This document shows, piece by piece, positions 1 to 16,347 of a stretch of DNA of 64,000 bases (position 1 is the first letter of the stretch; each line of letters begins with the position of its first letter). The stretch is from Photobacterium chitinilyticum (lineage in GTDB: Bacteria > Pseudomonadota > Gammaproteobacteria > Enterobacterales > Vibrionaceae), in contig NZ_RJLM01000008.1 of assembly GCF_004104355.1 (NCBI RefSeq), positions 169,434-233,433 of the forward strand, given 5' to 3'. The notes under the pieces were generated by a model. It ran no database searches, was not told where the DNA came from, and saw only the letters and a list, made by a program, of their open reading frames with translations. The position numbers were made by a program, and so were the translations under genes.

Positions 1-1
1 A

Positions 2-388
2 GGTAACGTGAAAGCGCTGCGCATTGCTGATATTCAATGGCAAGAAGCCAAACCAGGCGAACGCCCGGGCTTTGAAGAAGTCGCAGGTTCTGAGCGTGTC
101 ATTCCGTGTGATCTGGCCTTCTTGGCAATGGGCTTCCTTCATCCGGAACCTACCGGTGTTCTCGCTCAGCTGGATATCAAACTTGATGAGCGCGGCAACG
201 TGGCAACCGAAGGGTTTGCGACGAGCCAGAAAGGTGTATTCGCCGCTGGTGATATGCGTACCGGTCAGTCACTGGTTGTACGCTGTATCAATGAAGGCCG
301 TGAATGTGCACGTGAAATTGATGATTACCTGATGGGTAATTCCAACCTGGAAGCAAAAGCCAATTCACTTATGCTATCTAGAGCCTGA
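2..388 (+). CDS. gltD: Glutamate synthase small subunit, C-terminal part (cut by window edge)
   Basis: The frame is open from the window edge and ends at TGA 386-388, so only about the last 128 residues are present. The visible part is the C-terminal FAD/NAD(P)H-binding half of a GltD protein. It carries the AAGDMRTGQSLVV motif, which closes around the flavin in this oxidoreductase family, followed by the INEGRECAREID helix. GltD passes electrons from NADPH to GltB for reductive synthesis of glutamate from glutamine and 2-oxoglutarate. The AGDMRTGQSLVV signature differs from the [13 protein letters not shown] form in the complete gltD downstream, so the two belong to different GltD subfamilies. 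A partner gltB probably lies just outside the window. A GTG at position 8 is internal, not a real start. Confidence 0.85.
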   Translation, partial: GNVKALRIADIQWQEAKPGERPGFEEVAGSERVIPCDLAFLAMGFLHPEPTGVLAQLDIKLDERGNVATEGFATSQKGVFAAGDMRTGQSLVVRCINEGRECAREIDDYLMGNSNLEAKANSLMLSRA

Positions 389-415
389 TTTCATTCAACA
401 TAATCCTAAATTTAA

Positions 416-441
416 AGCCAGCTCCTAGAGCTGGTTTTTTT
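416..441 (+). terminator. Rho-independent terminator after the partial gltD
   Basis: A 7-bp GC-rich stem (CCAGCTC / GAGCTGG, 418-424 and 428-434) has a 3-nt loop and is followed by a run of T. It lies 30 nt after the gltD stop. Confidence 0.85.
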
Positions 442-836
442 ATATCTATTCTCCCGACTCAATCCGCCGATCGCAGCCCCATTCCTCCCTTATCTGACCT
501 AACTTTATTCACCAGCTAATTCCTTTTTCAATACGCTGGCAGAATGTGCTTGTCGATATAGAAAATTCTAATTTTTCAGATGGTTCCAAGATATTCTTAC
601 TCGCCCCAAAATGTAAGCAATATGTTTCACCAAACCAATAAAAGTCAAAATACCAATAGTTTATGCAGAAGAATATCCACATTCACTGGATTTAAACCGT
701 CAAGTGATGGAAATTTGACCTTTTTGTAAATTATCGTTAACTTCAAATATTGCGGGAAGCAGAAATGGCGATCAGGGAGATTGCCATAAATATGCAGTAA
801 TACTGCTCGAATGAGTGGAAGCAAGGGAGAGTTGCA
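442..836 (+). promoter_or_regulatory. Intergenic leader upstream of gltB
   Basis: About 400 bp without a credible gene lie between the terminator and gltB. The stretch is AT-rich and presumably holds the gltB promoter. I could not fix a convincing -35/-10 pair or an Lrp-type operator by eye. The ribosome-binding site AAGGGAGA at about 823-830 lies 6 nt before the gltB ATG and is strong. A leftward 105-aa open frame over this region looks like chance. Confidence 0.5.
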
Positions 837-6727
<5,891 letters not shown>

Positions 6728-6767
6728 AGACGTAGAGGTGTAGCCTCTTCATCAAACACCACTAAAA

Positions 6768-6798
6768 CGGGAATGGCTTTCAACGCCATTCCCGCTTT
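6768..6798 (+). terminator. Terminator of the gltBD operon
   Basis: Perfect 10-bp stem (CGGGAATGGC / GCCATTCCCG) with a 7-nt loop, followed by CTTTAT and preceded by AAAA. It sits 40 nt after gltD. Confidence 0.85.
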
Positions 6799-6875
6799 AT
6801 ATTCGTTCATGTTACAATTCTTGCCATACACACTCCCGGTAGGGAGTCTCCGTTTACCTACAAGAGAACACATTG

Positions 6876-7574
6876 ATGAAAATCGGCATTATTGGTGCGA
6901 TGGAACAAGAAGTTGCCATCCTAAAAGCGCAACTGACTAACAGCGAAACTCACAACAAAGCAGGCTGTACGTTCTATACCGGTACTCTTAATGGTGCAGA
7001 TGTTGTCTTGTTGCAATCAGGTATCGGTAAAGTCGCTGCCGCCGTCGGTACAGCTGTCCTGCTTGAAGTCTTCCAGCCGGATGTTGTACTTAACACCGGC
7101 TCTGCAGGTGGTTTCGATTCAACCCTGAACCTGGGTGATGTGGTTATCTCGACTGAAGTTAGGTACCACGACGCCGACGTTACTGCATTCGGTTACGAAA
7201 TCGGTCAGATGGCCCAGCAGCCAGCGGCTTTCGTTGCTGATGCAAAACTCATGGATACGGCTGAACAGGCACTGGCGACAATGGGTGACATGCACGCTGT
7301 TCGCGGTCTGATCTGTACCGGCGATGCTTTCGTATGCTCTGCTGAAAAACAAACATTCATTCGTGACAACTTCCCTTCCGTCGTTGCTGTTGAAATGGAA
7401 GCTGCCGCGATTGCTCAGGCATGTCACCAGTTCGAGATCCCGTTCGTCGTGGTTCGTGCTATTTCTGATGTCGCCGACAAAGAGTCACCAATGAGCTTCG
7501 AAGAGTTCCTGCCTCTGGCTGCGAAGAGCTCATCTGTCATGGTGGCGAAAATGGTTGAACTTCTTAACCAATAA
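6876..7574 (+). CDS. mtnN: 5'-methylthioadenosine/S-adenosylhomocysteine nucleosidase
   Basis: 232-aa MTA/SAH nucleosidase (Pfs). It cleaves adenine from methylthioadenosine, S-adenosylhomocysteine and 5'-deoxyadenosine, supporting methyl-group recycling and AI-2 formation. The protein opens [13 protein letters not shown], the canonical N-terminus with the catalytic Glu at residue 12. Later motifs are [20 protein letters not shown] (nucleoside-binding Glu) and [11 protein letters not shown] (catalytic Asp). I chose ATG 6876 over the in-frame TTG one codon upstream because it gives exactly the family N-terminus. Its TAA overlaps the next ATG (TAATG), so the CbiB-like gene is translationally coupled to it. 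Confidence 0.96.
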   Translation: MKIGIIGAMEQEVAILKAQLTNSETHNKAGCTFYTGTLNGADVVLLQSGIGKVAAAVGTAVLLEVFQPDVVLNTGSAGGFDSTLNLGDVVISTEVRYHDADVTAFGYEIGQMAQQPAAFVADAKLMDTAEQALATMGDMHAVRGLICTGDAFVCSAEKQTFIRDNFPSVVAVEMEAAAIAQACHQFEIPFVVVRAISDVADKESPMSFEEFLPLAAKSSSVMVAKMVELLNQ

Positions 7575-8530
7575 TGACAGAGATCCTGGCGGTTCTGCTG
7601 GATAACAGCTCCCTGCTCGTCTTGTGGGGAGCATTAGCTATGCATTGGCTACTCCCTATTCCAACCCTGCTCCATCCGCTGCGCATCTGGCAGCAACTGG
7701 CAGTGCTGATTGCCGACAAAGTCAATAAACCCGACGAGTCCCGTAAACAGCAGCTGCTATCGGGCAGCCTGGCCTGGTCATTGATGTGGCTGACCGTGCT
7801 GATCCTGCTCGTTGCTCTCTACCAGCTAGTATGGATTGAGAGTATGTTCCATCTCATCCTCTTGTGGCTGGCACTGGACTGGAGAAATACAGCCAAGTTC
7901 AGCAAGCGTTTTATTCACGCTTATAGCCAAGAAGACAAGGCTGGTTGTCGCCAGTTACTGGAAGCCCCGCTGAACAGGGAAACCCGCAACCTGTCACTGC
8001 TTGGCCTTGGCAAAGCGGGAGCCGAAACCCAGCTGCTTGCCTATGGACGACTGGTAGCCGGAGTCTTGTTTTGGTATGCCCTTGCGGGTGGAATAGGCGC
8101 TCTGATGTACCGCCTCGCGGTCAGTCTGGCCCGAGTCTGGTCCCCCAGCCGCCAGCATTATCATAACTTTGGCATCCCGGCTGTCCGTATCCTCGCTACA
8201 CTCGATATTATCCCATTACGCATTTTTGCCCTGCTGTTCTGTATCGGCCATAACGGCAAAGCGGCCCTTCAAGGAATTATCCACCAAGGCGAGAACTGGC
8301 TGCTGCCCGGCCCCGGCTGGTTACTGGCAGCAACCGGTCATAAACTATCCCTGTCTCTAGGTGGTCCGGCAATCTACGGCAACCGTAAAATGGAACGCCC
8401 CCGATTAGGCGGAAAAATTGCACCGGCAGCCTTTCATCTCGCGCAAATAAATAAAATCGCCAACAACCGCCTAATGGCCTGGGTGGCCATACAAAGCGTG
8501 CTTATCTTTATTTTTCAAGGAGTGCTCTAA
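7574..8530 (+). CDS. CbiB/CobD-like membrane protein (cobalamin biosynthesis/salvage family)
   Basis: 318-aa polytopic inner-membrane protein with about five hydrophobic segments. It resembles adenosylcobinamide-phosphate synthase (CbiB/CobD), which attaches aminopropanol phosphate to the corrin ring. The best match is the C-terminal block LSLGGPAIYGNRKMERPRLG, which corresponds to the LGGP...Y...G block of CbiB. The central VAENTVDGIIAPL motif of classical CbiB is degenerate here, so the enzyme may be diverged. It overlaps mtnN by one base and abuts btuF, which binds vitamin B12, supporting a role in corrinoid handling. No other cobalamin biosynthesis gene is present in the window. Confidence 0.7.
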   Translation: MTEILAVLLDNSSLLVLWGALAMHWLLPIPTLLHPLRIWQQLAVLIADKVNKPDESRKQQLLSGSLAWSLMWLTVLILLVALYQLVWIESMFHLILLWLALDWRNTAKFSKRFIHAYSQEDKAGCRQLLEAPLNRETRNLSLLGLGKAGAETQLLAYGRLVAGVLFWYALAGGIGALMYRLAVSLARVWSPSRQHYHNFGIPAVRILATLDIIPLRIFALLFCIGHNGKAALQGIIHQGENWLLPGPGWLLAATGHKLSLSLGGPAIYGNRKMERPRLGGKIAPAAFHLAQINKIANNRLMAWVAIQSVLIFIFQGVL

Positions 8531-9352
8531 GTGCGTCTGGCTTGCCTTTGCTTATTGCTTATCTCGTCAATTTCCTTTGCCGCTCCCGCTCAACGAGTGA
8601 TCAGCCTGTCTCCACATACCACTGAACTGGCCTATGCCGCCGGATTGGGCAAGCAGCTCATCGCTGCCAGTGACTACAGCGACTACCCGGAGGCCGCCAA
8701 ATCACTCGAACGAGTGGCCAATTACCGCGGAATAAAGCTAGAGCGTATTGTCGCCCTGAAACCCGATCTTATTCTGGCCTGGAAAGGCGGCAATCCGCCA
8801 CGCGGAATGGAAAAACTGACACAGCTTGGCTTTACGATTTATTACTCGAATCCGCTTGAACTGGAAGATATCCCGCAATCGATCGAAGCGCTGGGGCAAT
8901 ACTCCGCCAATCCACAACAGGCTAAGCGGATCGCCGATGGATTTCGTCACACATTGGACAAGCTAAAAACTCAATATAACAACCAGCGCCCAGTTCGCTA
9001 TTTCTATCAACTCAGCAATACACCAATCATTACCGTCGCCGATAAAAGCTGGCCCAGTCAGGTTTTTGCCCTTTGCGGCGGGTTGAACATCTTTGCGGAC
9101 AGCCCGGCCGCCTATCCGCAAGTCTCAGAAGAGCAGGTGGTGGTTCGCCAACCAGAAGTCATTTTTACTACACCCCATGCAGGTACGAAAACTAGCATCT
9201 GGAAAAAATGGCAAGGCAAGCTGCCAGCAATCGATAATCAGCACTTTTTTACCCTACAGGCAGATTGGCTGAACCGGCCAACGCCTCGCACAATAAAAGC
9301 CGTAGAGCAGGTGTGTGACCGCCTCAACCAGGTAAGAACAGACAGCCTGTAA
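8531..9352 (+). CDS. btuF: Vitamin B12 periplasmic binding protein
   Basis: 273-aa periplasmic protein that delivers cobalamin to the BtuCD transporter. It begins with GTG directly after the stop of the CbiB-like gene. A signal peptide of about 17 residues (hydrophobic [15 protein letters not shown]) is followed by the mature protein starting [21 protein letters not shown], the standard BtuF opening. The two lobes of a class III binding fold are joined by a long helix, and [18 protein letters not shown] matches the BtuF family closely. btuC and btuD are not nearby, as is common in Vibrionaceae. An AGCCTG/CAGGCT hairpin wraps its stop codon. Confidence 0.92.
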   Translation: MRLACLCLLLISSISFAAPAQRVISLSPHTTELAYAAGLGKQLIAASDYSDYPEAAKSLERVANYRGIKLERIVALKPDLILAWKGGNPPRGMEKLTQLGFTIYYSNPLELEDIPQSIEALGQYSANPQQAKRIADGFRHTLDKLKTQYNNQRPVRYFYQLSNTPIITVADKSWPSQVFALCGGLNIFADSPAAYPQVSEEQVVVRQPEVIFTTPHAGTKTSIWKKWQGKLPAIDNQHFFTLQADWLNRPTPRTIKAVEQVCDRLNQVRTDSL

Positions 9353-9360
9353 CAGGCTTT
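9344..9360 (+). terminator. Weak hairpin across the btuF stop codon
   Basis: A 6-bp stem AGCCTG / CAGGCT with the TAA stop as its loop, followed by only TT. It could be a weak terminator or an mRNA 3'-end stabiliser. Confidence 0.4.
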
Positions 9361-9472
9361 CAACAATCATTGTGAATAAGCTCACAAAGCCACTGCAGCA
9401 AGTTGTACCGCTTACATATCGTCGTACAATCTCAGCCGAGTTCACTTCACTTCAGAGCTAACAGGTACAGAT

Positions 9473-10084
9473 ATGCTTATCTATGTTCTCGATATGTTCG
9501 GCACCGCCGTGTTTGCCGCATCGGGTGTATTACTGGCGGGGCGTCTTCGTATGGACCCATTTGGCATCGTCGTTCTTGCCAGTGTCACAGCAATAGGCGG
9601 CGGTACAATTCGCGATATGGCTCTCGGAGCAACGCCTGTTTTCTGGATCACCGATACCGCCTATCTGTGGGTGATTTTTATCACCTGTCTAATTGCCATG
9701 CTGGCTATTCGCAAACCCAAGCAGATGCCATGGTACTTTTTGCCTGTTGCCGATGCCATCGGTCTGGCTGTCTTTGTCGCTATCGGTGTCGAGAAAGCAC
9801 TGCGTTTTGGCGCCTCTCCGATGGTGGCTGTCATTATGGGTGTAATGACAGGCTGTGGCGGCGGGGTGATCCGCGATATATTAGCGCGTGAAATCCCGAT
9901 GGTGTTAAGAACAGAAGTCTATGCAACCGCCTGTATTTTAGGGGGTATTGTCCATACTACATCACTGATGCTTCATGTGGACGCCTCCATAGCAACGATA
10001 GCCGGTGTCGCCACCACCCTGACTATCCGCCTGGCTGCTATTCGATGGCACCTTTCATTACCGATCTTTGCCCCTCGGCAATGA
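9473..10084 (+). CDS. TRIC-type membrane channel (UPF0126, YicG family)
   Basis: 203-aa integral membrane protein with about six to seven hydrophobic segments. It is made of two homologous halves, each with a glycine-rich GGGxxRD motif ([13 protein letters not shown] at about 42-54 and [14 protein letters not shown] at about 123-136). This duplicated motif defines the bacterial TRIC/UPF0126 family. Relatives have been described as trimeric cation channels, and E. coli YicG as a glycine transporter. The substrate here cannot be read from sequence. It lies 120 bp after btuF on the same strand and is followed by a bidirectional terminator shared with the convergent tyrS. Confidence 0.85.
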   Translation: MLIYVLDMFGTAVFAASGVLLAGRLRMDPFGIVVLASVTAIGGGTIRDMALGATPVFWITDTAYLWVIFITCLIAMLAIRKPKQMPWYFLPVADAIGLAVFVAIGVEKALRFGASPMVAVIMGVMTGCGGGVIRDILAREIPMVLRTEVYATACILGGIVHTTSLMLHVDASIATIAGVATTLTIRLAAIRWHLSLPIFAPRQ

Positions 10085-10143
10085 CCTAAAACTAACCGAA
10101 CCAGTTGGTTCCGTTTTACCCGATAGCTATTTACACCGGCAAT

Positions 10144-10171
10144 AAAAAAGGCGCTCAAGGCGCCTTTTTTT
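10144..10171. terminator. Bidirectional terminator between the TRIC gene and tyrS
   Basis: Stem GGCGC / GCGCC (10150-10154, 10160-10164) flanked by an A-run on the left and a T-run on the right, so it can serve both convergent genes. Confidence 0.85.
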
Positions 10172-10190
10172 ACTGTGCTGTTTAACAAGG

Positions 10191-11378
10191 TTACTTCAGG
10201 GTAACACGGGCAAACTTACGCTTGCCAACCTGATATACCGCAGTACCCGCAGCAGGTACAAGCTTGGTATCTTCAATCTTGTCGCCATCAATCTTCGCAG
10301 CGCCCTGACGGATCATACGCATCGCATCAGATGTCGAGTTAACCAGACCAGCATCTTTCAGCAAGTTGCCAATGGCAATACCGGCTTCAAATTCAAACTC
10401 CGGCATTTCTTCCGGCATCGCGCCTTTCTGGAATCGGTTAATGAACTCTTGCTCGGCCGCCTCGGCATCCGCGTCAGAATGGAAACGAGCAATGATTTCT
10501 TTTGCCAGCAGGATTTTGATATCACGCGGGTTCTTGCCGTTCGCAATATCTTGCTTGAACTGATCAATCTCTTCAATCGGACGGAAAGACAGTAGTTCGT
10601 AATAGTTCCACATCAGATCATCAGAGATCGACATGATTTTACCGAACATCTCGTTTGGTACATCTGCTATACCGATGTAGTTGTGGGCAGACTTGGACAT
10701 CTTCTTCACACCGTCCAGGCCAACGAGTAGCGGCAGAGTGAGAACAACCTGAGGCTTCTGGCCATTGGCTTTCTGCAGCTCGCGTCCCATCAACAGGTTG
10801 AACTTCTGGTCGGTACCGCCCAGCTCAACATCCGTTTCCATTGCAACCGAATCATAACCTTGTAGCAGCGGGTACATGAATTCATGAATCGCAATCGGAC
10901 GACCTTCGTTGTAACGTTTCTTGAAATCGTCACGTTCAAGCATACGCGCAACAGTCTGATTTGCTGCCAGACGGATCAGGCCCTCGGCACCCAGCTCAGA
11001 CAACCACGAAGAGTTGAACTCAATCTTGGTTTTCGCAGGATCAAGGATCTTAAATACCTGCTCTTTGTAGGTTTCAGCGTTAGCCAGTACATCTTCACGA
11101 GTCAGCGGCGGACGCGTGGTGTTCTTACCTGTCGGATCACCCACCATACCGGTAAAGTCACCAATCAAAAACGTTACTTCGTGTCCCAATTCCTGGAAAG
11201 TACGTAACTTGTTAAGAATGACGGTGTGGCCCAGGTGAATATCCGGCGCTGTTGGATCAGCACCCAGCTTAATTCGCAAAGGACGGTTTTCTTTTAACTT
11301 AGCAATCAGCTCTTCTTCCGGTATCAGTTCGTCGACACCACGCTTAATTTCAGCTAAAGCTTGTTCAATGCTGGCCAT
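10191..11378 (-). CDS. tyrS: Tyrosyl-tRNA synthetase
   Basis: 395-aa class I aminoacyl-tRNA synthetase that charges tRNA-Tyr. The HIGH-type motif is HLGH at residues 48-51 and the KMSKS loop is KKMSKSAHN in the middle of the chain. A C-terminal S4 RNA-binding domain covers about the last 65 residues. The sequence is the TyrS type common in Vibrio rather than the E. coli type. I placed the start at ATG 11378 (MASIEQAL), with a GGGAGCG SD upstream. An in-frame ATG nine codons earlier would put this SD inside the coding region. The gene is divergent from the M23 peptidase gene. Confidence 0.95.
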   Translation of the reverse strand: MASIEQALAEIKRGVDELIPEEELIAKLKENRPLRIKLGADPTAPDIHLGHTVILNKLRTFQELGHEVTFLIGDFTGMVGDPTGKNTTRPPLTREDVLANAETYKEQVFKILDPAKTKIEFNSSWLSELGAEGLIRLAANQTVARMLERDDFKKRYNEGRPIAIHEFMYPLLQGYDSVAMETDVELGGTDQKFNLLMGRELQKANGQKPQVVLTLPLLVGLDGVKKMSKSAHNYIGIADVPNEMFGKIMSISDDLMWNYYELLSFRPIEEIDQFKQDIANGKNPRDIKILLAKEIIARFHSDADAEAAEQEFINRFQKGAMPEEMPEFEFEAGIAIGNLLKDAGLVNSTSDAMRMIRQGAAKIDGDKIEDTKLVPAAGTAVYQVGKRKFARVTLK

Positions 11379-11508
11379 TCTTGTTCGCTCCCACAGAATT
11401 GGCAAAAAAGTTATAGTTGACCATCTTACTTGAATAGCGATGTTTTTTGAAACCAGTTAGACTAAGCGTTGTCTTATTTTTCCCTTATTGCGCAAAAAAA
11501 ACCTATCA

Positions 11509-12828
11509 ATGCTAGTATCGAAACTTCTCCGGTTGCCGAGGATGCACCAAATACTGATTACACTGCTCAGTGCCATTGTGGTATTGCTGATCCTATTACC
11601 GGGCTCAGAAAGCAGTGGCCACCCGGATCGCAAGTTTGAAATAGGTAAAGCCTATCCGCTTGATATCGATTTCGAGGCCAATCAGCTCAGGCCGCTGGCA
11701 AAGGACGAAAAACTGATCGTCCCGCAGCTCAAATGGAAAGAACATACGGTAAAGTCAGGCGAAAGTCTGGCAGTGGTGTTCGACAAAGTCGGCCTGTCTC
11801 CGGGAGCATTATACCGGCTGGTCAATGCCGACGAAGGCACCAAAAGCCTTACCAACCTACGACCGGGCGATATCCTGAAGTTTGGCTTCGACGAGAACAG
11901 CGAGCTGATTCAGTTGATCCAGCCAAAAAATGCCACCGAGACACTGGTGATCACCCGTACCGGCGGCACCTACCACTCCAACCAAGAAACCAAATCTGTT
12001 GATACCCAGCTTAATTTTGCCCAGGCGATAATTACCTCCAGCTTCTGGAACGCCGCAGACAAGGCAGGACTAACCGCCAACCAGATTATGGAAATCGCCG
12101 GGATCTTCGGCTGGGATATCGATTTTGCCCTTGATATCCGCCAAGGTGATAGCTTCTCTGTGCTGTTTGAAGAGCGCTTTGTCGAAGGAGAGCCTATCGG
12201 CCGCGGCAATATTCTGGCCGCGACATTTACCAACCTAGGGGAAACCTTCACTGCCGTACGCAGCAAAAGCGGGCAATATTTTGATCAGGAAGGCCGGGCC
12301 ATGCGCAAGGCATTCCTCCGCTCACCGATTAACTTCCGTTATGTCAGCTCTAACTTCAATCCTCGTCGCTTGCACCCGGTGACCGGTCGCGTCAAGGCAC
12401 ACCGCGGAACAGACTATGTCGCCCCCGTCGGTACCCCGATTTGGGCGGCTGGCGACGGCGTAGTAATGAAATCAGGCTATAACAAATTTAACGGCAACTA
12501 CGTTTTCATTCGCCATAGTTCCACCTATGTTACCAAGTACCTGCATATGACCAAGCGTAAGGTAAAAACCGGACAACGGGTGAAACAGGGACAAACCGTC
12601 GGCACGCTAGGCGGTACAGGCCGAGTAACAGGGCCTCACCTGCATTATGAATTCCTAGTCAACGGTGTTCATAAAAATCCGCGTACAGTGAAACTGCCTC
12701 AGGCTCAGTCACTGAAAGGGGCGGCGAAGGCACAGTTCAAGAAACACGCCAGCGAACGCCTGAGCCAGCTGTCCCAGTTCAGTCACTTCATCGCGGATAA
12801 TAGCCCGCTAGTCTACAACCGAAGTTAA
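11509..12828 (+). CDS. M23-family murein DD-endopeptidase with LysM-like domain
   Basis: About 439-aa envelope protein. It has an N-terminal membrane anchor or uncleaved signal (hydrophobic ILITLLSAIVVLLILLPG). An OapA/LysM-like domain follows (KEHTVKSGESLAVVFDKVGL...LRPGDILKFG), then a lysostaphin-like M23 metallopeptidase domain. The zinc ligands are visible in HRGTDYVAPVGTPIW and in the HLHYEF motif. Such proteins (MepM/YebA, ShyA relatives) cut peptide cross-links to let peptidoglycan expand. The start is uncertain: ATG 11509 and an in-frame TTG at 11488 are both possible, and neither has a clear SD. A perfect bidirectional terminator follows. Confidence 0.9.
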   Translation: MLVSKLLRLPRMHQILITLLSAIVVLLILLPGSESSGHPDRKFEIGKAYPLDIDFEANQLRPLAKDEKLIVPQLKWKEHTVKSGESLAVVFDKVGLSPGALYRLVNADEGTKSLTNLRPGDILKFGFDENSELIQLIQPKNATETLVITRTGGTYHSNQETKSVDTQLNFAQAIITSSFWNAADKAGLTANQIMEIAGIFGWDIDFALDIRQGDSFSVLFEERFVEGEPIGRGNILAATFTNLGETFTAVRSKSGQYFDQEGRAMRKAFLRSPINFRYVSSNFNPRRLHPVTGRVKAHRGTDYVAPVGTPIWAAGDGVVMKSGYNKFNGNYVFIRHSSTYVTKYLHMTKRKVKTGQRVKQGQTVGTLGGTGRVTGPHLHYEFLVNGVHKNPRTVKLPQAQSLKGAAKAQFKKHASERLSQLSQFSHFIADNSPLVYNRS

Positions 12829-12841
12829 CTGCATCGCCTAC

Positions 12842-12873
12842 AAAAAAGCCGTCACAGATGTGACGGCTTTTTT
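12842..12873. terminator. Bidirectional terminator between the M23 peptidase gene and erpA
   Basis: Perfect palindromic stem AAAAAAGCCGTCAC / GTGACGGCTTTTTT with a 4-nt loop, so it functions on both strands between convergent genes. Confidence 0.92.
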
Positions 12874-12928
12874 GTTATCTGTCTCGCCTGGCTGCAAAAG
12901 CACAATGGCAAATACCTGAACTCTGCGT

Positions 12929-13270
12929 TTATACGCTAAATGATGCACCACAACCACAGGTTGTCGTCGCATTTGGATTGTTCACAAAGAAACGCGAACC
13001 TTCCAGGCCTTCGGTATAATCAACCGTGCCGCCAATCAGGTATTGCAGGCTCATCGGGTCAACCACCAGCGTCACACCGCTGTTTTCAATGGTAGTGTCG
13101 CCATCATTCACTTTCTCGTCAAAGGTAAAACCATACTGGAAACCGCTACATCCACCACCGGTGATATAAACACGCAGCTTCAACTCTGGGTTTTCTTCCT
13201 CGGCGATAAGCGCTTTCACTTTATTCGCTGCAACATCAGAAAAATTCAGCGGTAAATTGGCATCGCTCAT
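12929..13270 (-). CDS. erpA: Iron-sulfur cluster insertion protein
   Basis: 113-aa A-type Fe-S carrier that delivers clusters to apoproteins, notably those of isoprenoid synthesis. The three conserved cysteines are Cys41 ([10 protein letters not shown]), Cys105 and Cys107 ([10 protein letters not shown]). Most of the chain matches E. coli ErpA nearly residue for residue ([37 protein letters not shown]). I chose ATG 13270, giving [10 protein letters not shown] and preceded by GAGG, over an ATG six codons upstream. The gene follows clcA on the same strand after 60 bp. Confidence 0.96.
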   Translation of the reverse strand: MSDANLPLNFSDVAANKVKALIAEEENPELKLRVYITGGGCSGFQYGFTFDEKVNDGDTTIENSGVTLVVDPMSLQYLIGGTVDYTEGLEGSRFFVNNPNATTTCGCGASFSV

Positions 13271-13330
13271 TAAAAACCTCTCAAACACATACGGTAATTG
13301 ATCCGATTATCTAATACCTGACTATCTCGT

Positions 13331-14734
13331 TCAAGTATTGACCACTTCAGACTGCTCTCTTTGGGCAATTTTTTCCTTGTCCATCTTCCGGCGCAAGAGC
13401 TGAGAGTAAATTGGCTGTCCTCCCAGGACCTGAGCCAGCATGGTCGCTCCCAGTGTGGTAATAATCAACGGCAAAATCAAATGGTAGTTATTGGTCATCT
13501 CAATCACGAGCAGAACCCCGGTAATTGGGGCCCTAACGGTAGCGGCAAACAGCGCCCCCATTCCGGCAATCGCAAACATTCCCGGCTCGATACCAAGATC
13601 CGGAAAGATCAATTGAGCAATCGAGCCGAAAAAAGTCCCGAAGAGTGTACCAAGTGCCAGCATCGGGGCAAAAATGCCTCCCGGCGCACCGGAGCCAAAG
13701 CACAGCAAGGTCGTTGCAACTCGGGCCAGGAACAAAATCAATAGCAGACTAATGCTGTACTCGCCATGAGTCGCACTAGGGATCAATGTGATCCCGCCTC
13801 CGGTCAGCTCAGGCAAATACAGCAACAGCAAACCGAAACAGCCCCCGAGCAACGTGCCAGTCAAGATATACCGCCGGCGTTCATTGCGGTGAATACGATC
13901 AAAGACATCTTGCGCCAGGGTCACCAGACGATTGAAGATCACCCCGAAGACCCCGAAAAACATCCCCAGCAACAAAAATAGCCACAAAGACTTCAATACT
14001 GGCGCATCGTACTGCGGCATAGTAATCACCGCATGCTGTCCCTGAATACTGCGAAACACAATATTGGCGACAATCGCCGAGATAACGACGCACTTGATGG
14101 AAATTAAACTGTAACGAAACTGCGGTCGCATTTCCTCGACCACAAACATGATCCCCGCCAATGGCGCATTGAACGCCGCCGCCAGCCCGCCAGCAGCACC
14201 GGAAGCCAACAGGGCATGGCGTCCTTCCTTATCCTTGAGACGGAAAGTATCCGATACCATCCGGCCAATATTACCGCCCATCTGCACCGAGGGACCTTCC
14301 CGGCCGAGTACCATTCCGGAGCCTAATGCACCCAGACCGCCAATAAACTTCACCGGCAGCACCCGCCACCAGCGCACAGGGCGAATATCATCCATCGCCC
14401 CCTCTATTTCAGGGATCCCGGACCCCGCCGCTTCCGGCGCAAAGCGATGCACCAGGTAATAACCGACAGATGCCAGCAATGCACTGATCAGAAACGCGGC
14501 CAGCCATAGCGGCAACACACTGCTGATCACATCTCTCAACCACTCGGTTCGTTGCTCGGACACCCAGTGAACCGCAATTTCAAACAGGGTGGCAATCAGA
14601 CCGGCAGCAAGGCCAACCAGTGCAGCAAGAAACAATACCGAGACCGGTGTTTTATCACGAGAAAGAAAACGCCGAACCAATCCGCTAGGTTGCAGGCGTT
14701 CAGGCGCAGGAGTGCCTTGGGTGTTATCAGTCAT
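13331..14734 (-). CDS. clcA: H+/Cl- exchange transporter
   Basis: 467-aa CLC-family antiporter with many hydrophobic helices. It exchanges two chloride ions for a proton and supports acid resistance in enteric bacteria. The signature filter motifs are all present: [20 protein letters not shown] with the external gating glutamate, and [21 protein letters not shown] with the internal proton glutamate. It is divergent from hemL, with a 255-bp shared control region (14735-14989), and upstream of erpA on the same strand. The N-terminus ([15 protein letters not shown]) has no clear SD, so its exact start is less certain than the rest. Confidence 0.95.
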   Translation of the reverse strand: MTDNTQGTPAPERLQPSGLVRRFLSRDKTPVSVLFLAALVGLAAGLIATLFEIAVHWVSEQRTEWLRDVISSVLPLWLAAFLISALLASVGYYLVHRFAPEAAGSGIPEIEGAMDDIRPVRWWRVLPVKFIGGLGALGSGMVLGREGPSVQMGGNIGRMVSDTFRLKDKEGRHALLASGAAGGLAAAFNAPLAGIMFVVEEMRPQFRYSLISIKCVVISAIVANIVFRSIQGQHAVITMPQYDAPVLKSLWLFLLLGMFFGVFGVIFNRLVTLAQDVFDRIHRNERRRYILTGTLLGGCFGLLLLYLPELTGGGITLIPSATHGEYSISLLLILFLARVATTLLCFGSGAPGGIFAPMLALGTLFGTFFGSIAQLIFPDLGIEPGMFAIAGMGALFAATVRAPITGVLLVIEMTNNYHLILPLIITTLGATMLAQVLGGQPIYSQLLRRKMDKEKIAQREQSEVVNT

Positions 14735-14989
14735 TAGTCAGCCGTATCATTGATGATGATTGCCCCGGCAGGGGCAGACAGGAAGGACAAAATTCGTCCG
14801 CGGTAAGAGTAGCTGACAACGCGCTATTTTTACACCGCCAATGTTGAAAACTAGCTTTCCATCAGTGTCAAAACAAAATCAGGCTCTGGCCGGACGCACA
14901 TTCCTTCAATTCTCTCGCCAAGTTCCTGGATTTTTAGGTACAATGCCGACACTTTAAATCAGGTAATATTTGAAAAATAGGACATCACA

Positions 14990-16288
14990 ATGAGCAAGTC
15001 AGCTGATTTATTTGCTAAAGCACAAGAGACGATCCCAGGCGGTGTTAACTCACCAGTTCGCGCATTTGCCGGTGTCGGCGGCAGCCCGCTTTTTATCGAG
15101 CGAGCAGACGGCGCATACATCTTTGACGCTGATGGCAAAGCCTATATCGACTATGTTGGCTCGTGGGGTCCTATGATTCTGGGTCATAACCACGTCGCGA
15201 TTCGTGATGCCGTTATCAACGCCGCCCAGCAAGGGCTAAGCTTCGGTGCGCCGACCGAAATGGAAGTGACCATGGCGGAACTGGTATCCAAGCTTGTACC
15301 GTCAATGGAAATGGTGCGCATGGTTAGCTCCGGTACCGAAGCAACCATGAGTGCTATCCGCCTTGCCCGTGGCTTTACCAACCGTGACAAAATCATCAAA
15401 TTCGAAGGCTGCTACCACGGCCATGCCGACTGCCTGTTGGTAAAAGCCGGTTCTGGCGCCCTGACTCTGGGCCAGCCTAGCTCTCCGGGTGTTCCGGCAG
15501 ATTTTGCCAAGCATACGCTGACATGCACCTATAACGACCTTGACTCTGTCCGCGAGGCATTTGCTGAGCACCCGGAAGAAGTCGCATGTATTATCGTTGA
15601 ACCAGTTGCCGGCAACATGAACTGTATTCCGCCGGTACCGGGATTCCTGGAAGGCCTGCGTGAGATCTGCGACGAGTTCGGCGCACTGCTGATCCTTGAT
15701 GAGGTAATGACAGGGTTCCGTGTATCAGAGGGTGGCGCTCAGGGTTATTACAATATCAAACCGGACCTGACCACACTGGGTAAGGTTATCGGCGGCGGTA
15801 TGCCTGTCGGTGCATTCGGTGGTCGTCGCGATGTAATGCAGTATATTGCGCCAACCGGCCCTGTTTATCAGGCAGGTACGCTATCAGGAAACCCGGTTGC
15901 GATGGCTGCCGGCCATGCCTGCCTAAGCGTTCTGACCGAAGAAGGCAACGAGAAGTGCCTGGCAAACACCACCAAACGCCTGGCTGAAGGCTTCAAGGCA
16001 CTGGCTGAAAAACACGGTATTGCTCTGCAAACCAACCAGGTTGGTGCGATGTTCGGTTTCTTCTTTACCGATCAGCCAAGCGTGACTTGCTTCGACAATG
16101 TCACTAAATGCGATGTCGAGCGCTTTAAGCGCTTCTTCAACCTGATGCTGAAAAAAGGTGTTTACCTGGCCCCTTCGGCCTATGAAGCCTGCTTTACATC
16201 TCTGGCGCACGGCGACAAAGAAATCGAAGCAACATTGGATGCCGCAGACTTTGCCTTCGCGACTCTGGCTGAAGAAGCCAACGCCTGA
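14990..16288 (+). CDS. hemL: Glutamate-1-semialdehyde 2,1-aminomutase
   Basis: 432-aa PLP enzyme that turns glutamate-1-semialdehyde into 5-aminolevulinate, the C5-pathway entry to heme and corrinoids. The Schiff-base lysine is Lys265 in [17 protein letters not shown], and [10 protein letters not shown] supplies the PLP-ring aspartate. The N-terminal [19 protein letters not shown] is diagnostic for HemL among class III aminotransferases. The length is normal. The start ATG 14990 is preceded by AGGACATCAC. A strong terminator follows 60 bp after the stop. Confidence 0.97.
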   Translation: MSKSADLFAKAQETIPGGVNSPVRAFAGVGGSPLFIERADGAYIFDADGKAYIDYVGSWGPMILGHNHVAIRDAVINAAQQGLSFGAPTEMEVTMAELVSKLVPSMEMVRMVSSGTEATMSAIRLARGFTNRDKIIKFEGCYHGHADCLLVKAGSGALTLGQPSSPGVPADFAKHTLTCTYNDLDSVREAFAEHPEEVACIIVEPVAGNMNCIPPVPGFLEGLREICDEFGALLILDEVMTGFRVSEGGAQGYYNIKPDLTTLGKVIGGGMPVGAFGGRRDVMQYIAPTGPVYQAGTLSGNPVAMAAGHACLSVLTEEGNEKCLANTTKRLAEGFKALAEKHGIALQTNQVGAMFGFFFTDQPSVTCFDNVTKCDVERFKRFFNLMLKKGVYLAPSAYEACFTSLAHGDKEIEATLDAADFAFATLAEEANA

Positions 16289-16347
16289 GCATCTATCTGC
16301 CTAGGTAACCATGAGCCTAAATATCTTTTAGCCTAAGGCCCTGTTGA

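Noticed and set aside
8400-8531. Cobalamin riboswitch before btuF
   Set aside because: The region is coding sequence of the CbiB-like gene and shows no B12-box.
9403-9891. 162-aa frame overlapping the TRIC gene
   Set aside because: Out-of-frame shadow rich in Arg, Cys and Ser, with no plausible fold; the other frame has clear TRIC motifs.
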